A stretch of DNA of 5,175 bases from Gammaproteobacteria bacterium (GTDB lineage Bacteria > Pseudomonadota > Gammaproteobacteria > S144-34), in NCBI GenBank assembly GCA_015487895.1, contig WFOW01000063.1:1-5175 (forward strand). Direction: 5' to 3'. The notes beneath the pieces are model-generated. The model worked only from the letters and a program-made list of their open reading frames with translations, searched no databases and had not been told where the DNA came from. The translations under genes were made by a program, and so were the position numbers. Below, in pieces: positions 1 through 2,878 of the stretch (positions within the stretch are counted from its first letter, which is position 1; the number at the start of each line of letters is the position of its first letter).

Positions 1-1
1 G

Positions 2-49
2 GCGGGCGGCGGGAGGCGGGAGACGGGAGGCGGGAGACGGGAGACGAAG
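2..49 (+). repeat. G-rich 7-bp tandem repeat (minisatellite)
   Basis: Five perfect consecutive copies of the heptamer RCGGGAG occupy 9-43 (first base G, G, A, G, A). A degenerate copy precedes them (2-8, GCGGGCG) and a decayed one follows (44-49). Every unit supplies a GGG run, at 4-6, 11-13, 18-20, 25-27, 32-34 and 39-41, separated by four bases. Another G-run follows near 52-57. This spacing is compatible with a G-quadruplex on the plus strand. The array lies downstream of the stop codon of the minus-strand gene ending at 108, so it is in 3' flanking DNA. It may continue past the left edge. Function unknown; slippage-generated sequence is the simplest reading. Confidence 0.8.
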
Positions 50-100
50 CGAGGGGGTGCGCCCGCAGGGGCGCGGGCTCCCCTGGTCTCCCGCCTCCCG
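24..100. repeat. 15-bp inverted repeat between the heptad array and downstream flank
   Basis: Positions 86-100 (GTCTCCCGCCTCCCG) are the exact reverse complement of 24-38, and equally of 10-24 because the array is periodic. A transcript leaving the minus-strand gene that ends at 108 could fold this into a 15-bp stem with a loop of about 47 nt. There is no T-tract, so a terminator role is only a possibility. A small inverted duplication of the minisatellite is an alternative. Confidence 0.6.
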
Positions 101-107
101 GCGCCCG

Positions 108-371
108 TCAGCCGGAGAGGCGGAAGCGCACGCGCCCCTGGAGCGGGAAGCTGCGCACGCCCTGGCGGCGGCGCAGCTCGCGCAGATAGAGCTTGCCCTC
201 GCGGTAGCCGAGCCGGAAGGAGCGGCGGAAGTGCTCGATGCGGTCGAGCTGGCCGCCCTCGAGGGCGTGGCGGAAGCCGGCGCGGAAGCGGGCCGGGATC
301 AGGTGCGGCGGGATGGGGATGCCCACCGCCTCGGGCTCGGGATAGCGGGGCTCGGGCCGGGGCAGGGCCAT
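108..371 (-). CDS. small basic hypothetical protein (87 aa)
   Basis: I do not recognise a named family. The first 25 or so residues are proline-rich, with IPIPPHLIP at about 18-26. The rest is an Arg-rich, probably helical segment: residues 27-60 contain FRAGFRHALEGG and then RIEHFRRSFRLGYREGKLYL. The tail (about 70-87) alternates basic and hydrophobic residues. No signal peptide, membrane segment or catalytic motif is visible. The start is well supported: AGAGGAGG sits seven bases before the ATG. The gene lies on the same strand as the toxin-antitoxin pair, 124 bases downstream of the toxin stop, with a GC-rich hairpin between, so it may be transcribed separately. The high positive charge would suit nucleic-acid or ribosome contact, but that is speculation. 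It could be lineage-specific. Confidence 0.65.
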   Translation of the reverse strand: MALPRPEPRYPEPEAVGIPIPPHLIPARFRAGFRHALEGGQLDRIEHFRRSFRLGYREGKLYLRELRRRQGVRSFPLQGRVRFRLSG

Positions 372-378
372 GGCGGTG

Positions 379-386
379 CCTCCTCT
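379..386 (-). promoter_or_regulatory. Shine-Dalgarno of the 87-aa gene
   Basis: On the minus strand this reads AGAGGAGG, with a seven-base gap to the ATG at 371-369. It is close to the anti-Shine-Dalgarno complement and is the main reason for preferring this reading frame over the overlapping plus-strand open frame. No convincing -10/-35 pair was found upstream. Confidence 0.75.
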
Positions 387-448
387 GCGGCGGTCCTCGC
401 CCGGGAGATCGTGCAGGCGCCGTGCCGGCCGGAGGGGCCGGCGGCGGC

Positions 449-465
449 AGCGGCGCCGGCCGCCC
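449..465 (-). terminator. possible hairpin terminator after the toxin gene
   Basis: GCCGCCC, a 3-base loop and GGGCGGC form a perfect 7-bp stem, 30 bases past the toxin stop codon on the minus strand. No T-run follows, so it is not a classical intrinsic terminator. In DNA this GC-rich such stems also arise by chance. Its place between two co-oriented genes is the only additional support. Confidence 0.3.
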
Positions 466-495
466 GACGGGCGGCACCGCGCGGCGCCATGCGGC

Positions 496-957
496 TCACG
501 GCCGCGGCGTCTCGTCCGAGATCAGGCAGACGGGGAGCTCCGGCGCGAGACGGAGGAGCTTGGCGTCGTTCGTGAGGAACGTGTCGCACCCCGCACGGAT
601 GGCCGTGGCGCAATGGATGGCGTCCGGTGTGCGCAAGCCGTAGCGGGCCCGCAGCGCGGCGGCCTGCGCGGCCACGGCGCCGTCGAGGTCGACGATGCGG
701 AGGTTGGGGAAGCGCTCGAGCACGCGGGCCAGCTCGCGCGCGCGCGCCTCGTCGCCGGCCCGGTAGGCGGGCACTAGGAGCTCGGCGAGCACGAGCGCCG
801 ACGCCACGCCGCGCAGCTCGCCCGCCTCGAGCCGGGCGAAGAAGGCGCGCACCGTGCGATGGTGGTCGGGGTGGCGCTCCAGCAGGTAGATCCAGGCGAC
901 GGTGTCGATCCCCACCAGAGAGCCGGCGGGGATGGCGCCCGGCCTCAGCGGTCCCAT
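496..957 (-). CDS. PIN-domain ribonuclease toxin (VapC-like)
   Basis: The 153-aa protein has the PIN fold signature in order: the first acidic residue D18 in GIDTVAWIYLLE, E59 in ALVLAELLVP, D112 in TPDAIHCATAI, and D131 in the FLTND motif. These fit the four acidic residues that bind Mg2+/Mn2+ in VapC-type endoribonucleases. Such toxins cleave tRNA, rRNA or mRNA and arrest growth; the target cannot be told from sequence. The set appears intact, so the toxin is probably active. It overlaps the antitoxin gene by 13 nt in another frame, typical of translational coupling and co-expression. The ATG at 957 has only a weak GGGA upstream; a GTG giving a start just before GID (about residue 15) is an alternative and would remove the unusual N-terminal extension. 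Closest class: VapC with an AbrB-type partner. Confidence 0.88.
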   Translation of the reverse strand: MGPLRPGAIPAGSLVGIDTVAWIYLLERHPDHHRTVRAFFARLEAGELRGVASALVLAELLVPAYRAGDEARARELARVLERFPNLRIVDLDGAVAAQAAALRARYGLRTPDAIHCATAIRAGCDTFLTNDAKLLRLAPELPVCLISDETPRP

Positions 958-1175
958 TCGTCCCGCGCGCGCTCCAGCGCCTCCGCGCTTCCCCGCCAGA
1001 CCGGCCCCCCGAGCCGCTCGAGGGCGTCCAGGGCCGAGCCCCGGACCTTCTGCACGACGATGCGGTCGCCCTCCTGGCGGATCTCCAGAAGGTCGCCGGG
1101 CGCGAGCCCCAGCCGCCGCCGGATGGCGGCCGGGATCACGATCTGCGACTTGCTGCTCAGCCGGGCGGTGGCCAT
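945..1175 (-). CDS. AbrB/SpoVT-family antitoxin (VapB/MazE-like)
   Basis: This 76-aa protein begins MATARLSSKSQIVIP, and residues 1-45 form a swapped-hairpin AbrB DNA-binding domain: the SSKSQIVIPAAIRRRLGLAPGD core followed by EIRQEGDRIVVQKV strands. Residues 46-76 are an acidic/basic amphipathic tail with Trp at 60 and 74 (GGPVWRG, RDEWDR), expected to wrap the PIN toxin and occupy its active site. In this family the dimer also binds its own operator, strengthened by toxin. The ATG at 1175 is chosen because AAGGAGG lies seven bases upstream and the AbrB domain begins exactly there; the open frame continues upstream but that part is non-coding control DNA. The stop falls inside the toxin gene. 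Confidence 0.9.
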   Translation of the reverse strand: MATARLSSKSQIVIPAAIRRRLGLAPGDLLEIRQEGDRIVVQKVRGSALDALERLGGPVWRGSAEALERARDEWDR

Positions 1176-1182
1176 CTTCGCG

Positions 1183-1189
1183 CCTCCTT
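1183..1189 (-). promoter_or_regulatory. strong Shine-Dalgarno of the antitoxin
   Basis: It reads AAGGAGG on the minus strand, seven bases before the ATG. This strong site, against the weak one of the toxin, fits the usual excess of antitoxin over toxin translation. It starts one base after the operator palindrome ends. Confidence 0.85.
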
Positions 1190-1190
1190 G

Positions 1191-1212
1191 TGCTTTACTG
1201 ATAAGTAAAGCA
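1191..1212. promoter_or_regulatory. perfect palindromic operator of the toxin-antitoxin operon
   Basis: The arms TGCTTTACT (1191-1199) and AGTAAAGCA (1204-1212) are exact reverse complements around a GATA spacer. It is an AT-rich island in otherwise GC-saturated DNA, directly before the antitoxin ribosome site and overlapping the predicted -10 hexamer. AbrB-type antitoxins bind such palindromes and repress their own operon, so binding here would block RNA polymerase. As RNA it could also form a 9-bp hairpin, but the predicted start point lies inside the palindrome, which argues for a DNA site. Confidence 0.75.
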
Positions 1213-1231
1213 TCCCATGCCAGGGCGTCAA
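1204..1231 (-). promoter_or_regulatory. predicted sigma70 promoter of the toxin-antitoxin operon
   Basis: On the minus strand -35 TTGACG (1231-1226) is followed after 16 bases by -10 TTTACT (1209-1204). They match the consensus at 5 of 6 and 4 of 6 positions. Transcription would start near 1197, leaving a leader of about 22 nt that carries the AAGGAGG site. The -10 is one half of the operator palindrome. Confidence 0.65.
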
Positions 1232-1325
1232 GGGCGTGGCGGCGAGGCCGTCGCACGGCGGGCTGCGCGTTCGAGCGTGCGCGCCCCCTCGCCGCCATCC
1301 TCTCCAGGGCACCGTCGCCGGGCGG

Positions 1326-1331
1326 TAGGCT
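1326..1331 (+). promoter_or_regulatory. possible -10 element of the Ap4A phosphorylase gene
   Basis: TAGGCT sits 31 bases before the preferred ATG and is followed by A, giving TAGGCTA. The uvrA spacer has the similar TAAGCTA at an equivalent distance. No recognisable -35 was found. If real, the RNA would start near 1338, which excludes a conventional leader for the ATG at 1339 and favours the one at 1363. Confidence 0.3.
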
Positions 1332-1348
1332 ATGCGCCATGGTCGCGC

Positions 1349-1355
1349 AGGGGGG
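1349..1355 (+). promoter_or_regulatory. ribosome binding site deciding the Ap4A phosphorylase start
   Basis: AGGGGGG lies seven bases before the ATG at 1363. The in-frame ATG at 1339 has no comparable purine run upstream, so 1363 is the preferred start. Confidence 0.5.
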
Positions 1356-1362
1356 CCGAAGC

Positions 1363-2415
1363 ATGCAGGCGGCGGGGGACGGATGGACGGCCGCCCTGTG
1401 GGCGCGCGTGCGCGCGCGGGCGGAGGCGGCGCGCGCGGCCGGCGCCCTCGTGCCCGTGGCGACGGGCGCGGAGGTGGTCGAGGACGGGGGCGTGCCCTTC
1501 GTGGTGCGCGTGCTCGCGGGACGCAAGCCGCGCGGCTTCGGGCGGGCCGCCGCAGCCGACCCCTTCGACCCGCCGGAGCCCGCGCTCACGGTGGGCGAGG
1601 TGGGGCCGGCGCACGTCGCCGTGCTCAACAAGTATCCGGTGATCCCGGCCCACCTGCTGATCGTCACCCGGGCCTTCGAGCACCAGGAGACGCTGCTCAC
1701 GCGCGACGACATGGAGGCGCTGCGGCGCTGCCTCGCCGCCGCCGGGGGGCTCGGCTTCTACAACGGCGGCGAGGCCGCCGGCGCCAGCCAGCCGCACAAG
1801 CACCTGCAGCTCGTGCCCCTGCCGCTCGGCCCCACGGGACCCGAGGTGCCGATGGAGGCGGCGCTGCGGACGCGGGGCCGGAGCGGAGCGGAGGCCAGGT
1901 GCGGGGAGCGGCGCCTGCCGCCGAGTTCCAGAGGGTCGGCTGGTGGCAGGGAGGAGGACGGTGCCGGGGCTCCCGAAGCTTCTGACGAGGCGGCGCTGCG
2001 GACGCGGGGCCGGAGCGGAGCGGAGGCCAGGTGCGGGGAGCCCGAAGCCAGCGACGACGCGGCGCCGGGCGGCGGCGCGCGGCTGCCCTTCGCGCACGCG
2101 CTCGCACCGCTCGGGCCCGCCGACTGGGAGGCGCGCGAGGGCGCCGAGCGGCTGTGGCGGCTCTACCGGCGCCTGCTCGGGCGCATCGGCGTGCAGGCCG
2201 TGCGCCGGGACGGCCGCGACTGGCAGTCGCGCCCCTACAACCTGCTCGTGACGCGGCGCTGGATGATGGCGGTGCCGCGCGCGCGCGAGCGCTGGGACGG
2301 GGTCTCGGTCAACGCCCTCGGCTTCGCGGGCTCGCTGCTCGTGCGCGACGCCGGGGAGCTCGCGCGGCTGCGCGCGGCGGGGCCCATGCGCGTGCTCGCC
2401 GCCGTGGCCGGCTGA
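1363..2415 (+). CDS. Ap4A phosphorylase / ATP adenylyltransferase family protein
   Basis: The 350-aa protein belongs to the Apa1/Apa2 branch of the HIT/GalT superfamily. These cytoplasmic enzymes phosphorolyse diadenosine tetraphosphate to ATP and ADP, passing the nucleotide through a histidine. The catalytic domain (about 1-160) shows VLNKYPVIPAHLLIVTRAF at 87-105, then FYNGGEAAGASQPHKHLQ at 132-149. The HxHxQ triad is H145, H147 and Q149, with H147 the expected nucleophile. The C-terminal domain (about 241-350) has the family signatures YNLLVTRRWM (292-301) and VSVNALGFAGSLLV (314-327). Between them lies a low-complexity insert (about 165-239) with two copies of an 18-residue repeat, so the protein is some 60 residues longer than I would expect. 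Because the insert sits in a linker and leaves both signatures intact, the enzyme is probably functional. The start at 1363 is preferred over 1339 on ribosome-site grounds. The gene appears monocistronic. Confidence 0.9.
   Translation: MQAAGDGWTAALWARVRARAEAARAAGALVPVATGAEVVEDGGVPFVVRVLAGRKPRGFGRAAAADPFDPPEPALTVGEVGPAHVAVLNKYPVIPAHLLIVTRAFEHQETLLTRDDMEALRRCLAAAGGLGFYNGGEAAGASQPHKHLQLVPLPLGPTGPEVPMEAALRTRGRSGAEARCGERRLPPSSRGSAGGREEDGAGAPEASDEAALRTRGRSGAEARCGEPEASDDAAPGGGARLPFAHALAPLGPADWEAREGAERLWRLYRRLLGRIGVQAVRRDGRDWQSRPYNLLVTRRWMMAVPRARERWDGVSVNALGFAGSLLVRDAGELARLRAAGPMRVLAAVAG
1855..1909 (+). repeat. intragenic 55-bp direct repeat, copy 1
   Basis: It is identical over 55 bases to 1987-2041; the offset is 132 bp (44 codons), so both are read in the same frame. 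It encodes EAALRTRGRSGAEARCGE, at residues 165-182 of the Ap4A phosphorylase. It is followed by a segment (1910-1971) found once, which holds an imperfect hairpin: CCTGCCGCC at 1914-1922 against GGTGGCAGG at 1942-1950, with one G-T pair. Confidence 0.95.
1987..2041 (+). repeat. intragenic 55-bp direct repeat, copy 2
   Basis: This is the second exact copy (residues 209-226). It is flanked on both sides by related sequence: CCCGAAGC before it (1972-1979) and again after it (2041-2048), encoding PEASDEAA and PEASDDAA. The unit therefore looks longer than 55 bp and partly present a third time, as expected from duplication of an inserted element. No base has diverged between copies, so the duplication is recent or kept identical by conversion. 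Confidence 0.95.
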
Positions 2416-2431
2416 GCCGGCGCCGGCTCAG
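2412..2431. terminator. palindrome spanning two convergent stop codons; possible bidirectional terminator
   Basis: The 20 bases centred on 2421/2422 are a perfect palindrome (10-bp arms, CTGAGCCGGC). It contains the TGA of the plus-strand gene (2413-2415) and the complement of the TGA of the minus-strand gene (2428-2430). Further pairing is possible outside one mismatch. No T-run follows on either strand, so termination by this hairpin alone is uncertain, but it is the only structure between the two convergent genes. Confidence 0.5.
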
Positions 2432-2736
2432 GCGGTGCCGACGTTGCTGTCGTAGGGCGTGTGGTAGTAGTCGCTCTCCTCGGCGGACTGGCGCGTCTCG
2501 TCGAGGAGCTGGCGCAGGCGCTGCTCGGCGGTCGCCACCTCCGCGCAGCTCTCGCAGCCCGGATCGCCGCAGGGCTGGCGGGTGTAGAGCCAGAAGTGCA
2601 CCACGCCCGCGAGCAGCCCGGAGGCGATCTCCCAGGCGTCGGCATCCGGGTTCTCGTCGAGCAGGCGGTTGCCGAGGGCCACCGCCTCGTCGGCCGCGCG
2701 GTCGAACAGCGACTTTTCCTCGTTGCTGGAGGCCAT
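2428..2736 (-). CDS. conserved-looking small Cys-containing hypothetical protein (102 aa)
   Basis: I cannot assign a function. The acidic, soluble protein has a helical N-terminal half: residues 10-48 contain LFDRAADEAVALGNRLLDENPDADAWEIA and then a hydrophobic stretch LLAGVVHFWLY. A compact cysteine cluster follows, CGDPGCESC (C56, C61, C64), then a second helix (about 65-88). The distinctive tail ESDYYHTPYDSNVGTA (87-102) resembles that of a conserved hypothetical family I have seen in proteobacteria, from memory. C56/C61/C64 with H47 or H92 could bind a metal, but this is inference. No membrane segment is convincing, since the hydrophobic stretch is only about 11 residues. The ATG at 2736 has a poorly spaced GGAG next to it; no later Met is available. 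It converges on the Ap4A phosphorylase gene and diverges from uvrA, so it is probably monocistronic. Confidence 0.75.
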   Translation of the reverse strand: MASSNEEKSLFDRAADEAVALGNRLLDENPDADAWEIASGLLAGVVHFWLYTRQPCGDPGCESCAEVATAEQRLRQLLDETRQSAEESDYYHTPYDSNVGTA

Positions 2737-2780
2737 CTCCGGGGGATCCCGTCGGAAGTGGTGGAAGGATCGGTCCCCAG

Positions 2781-2786
2781 ATTGTA
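2781..2786 (-). promoter_or_regulatory. predicted -10 of the 102-aa gene
   Basis: The minus strand reads TACAAT, matching the -10 consensus at 5 of 6 positions, in a small AT-richer patch of the uvrA spacer. RNA would start near 2774, giving a leader of about 38 nt. No TTGACA-like -35 is present at the right distance; that region is occupied by a tandem 9-mer instead. Confidence 0.5.
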
Positions 2787-2793
2787 GCGGAAA

Positions 2794-2811
2794 CTCCGCC
2801 CGCTCCGCCCG
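2794..2811. repeat. tandem 9-bp repeat upstream of the 102-aa gene promoter
   Basis: CTCCGCCCG occurs twice in succession (2794-2802 and 2803-2811). It covers the -35 side of the TACAAT promoter, where an activator could substitute for a missing -35. In DNA this GC-rich it may equally be chance. Confidence 0.4.
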
Positions 2812-2836
2812 CGCGCCGGCGGGCCGCGCGCGGTGC

Positions 2837-2842
2837 TAAGCT
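2837..2842 (+). promoter_or_regulatory. possible -10 of uvrA
   Basis: TAAGCT, preceded by TGC as in an extended -10 and followed by A, lies 36 bases before the ATG. It resembles the TAGGCTA before the Ap4A phosphorylase gene. No -35 and no SOS (LexA) box of either the CTGT-N8-ACAG or GAAC-N4-GTTC type was seen by eye in 2737-2878. Confidence 0.3.
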
Positions 2843-2878
2843 AGCGGGCCGCGCCGCCGCCGCGCGGACCGCTCCCCG

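Noticed and set aside
57..575. 172-codon plus-strand open frame
   Set aside because: It is antisense to the 87-aa gene and the toxin end, has no good ribosome site, and its product is low-complexity Ala/Arg/Gly.
735..747. (CG)n alternating runs, also at 1402-1418 and around 2276-2287 and 3532-3541
   Set aside because: Z-DNA-prone in principle, but they lie inside genes and encode ordinary Ala/Arg codons. They follow from base composition.
859..1338. Upstream extension of the Ap4A phosphorylase frame
   Set aside because: The upstream part is antisense to the toxin and antitoxin genes and encodes low-complexity sequence. The family domain begins after 1363.
1176..1712. N-terminal extension of the antitoxin frame upstream of its ATG
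   Set aside because: It would pass through the promoter, operator and ribosome site and run antisense to the Ap4A phosphorylase start. The AbrB domain begins at the ATG at 1175.
1855..2041. CRISPR array
   Set aside because: Only two direct repeats of 55 bp, inside an open frame, with a single 77-bp interval and partial extra copies. This does not fit repeat-spacer architecture.
2737..2878. LexA-type SOS box before uvrA
   Set aside because: No CTGT-N8-ACAG or GAAC-N4-GTTC arrangement was seen by eye on either strand of the spacer.
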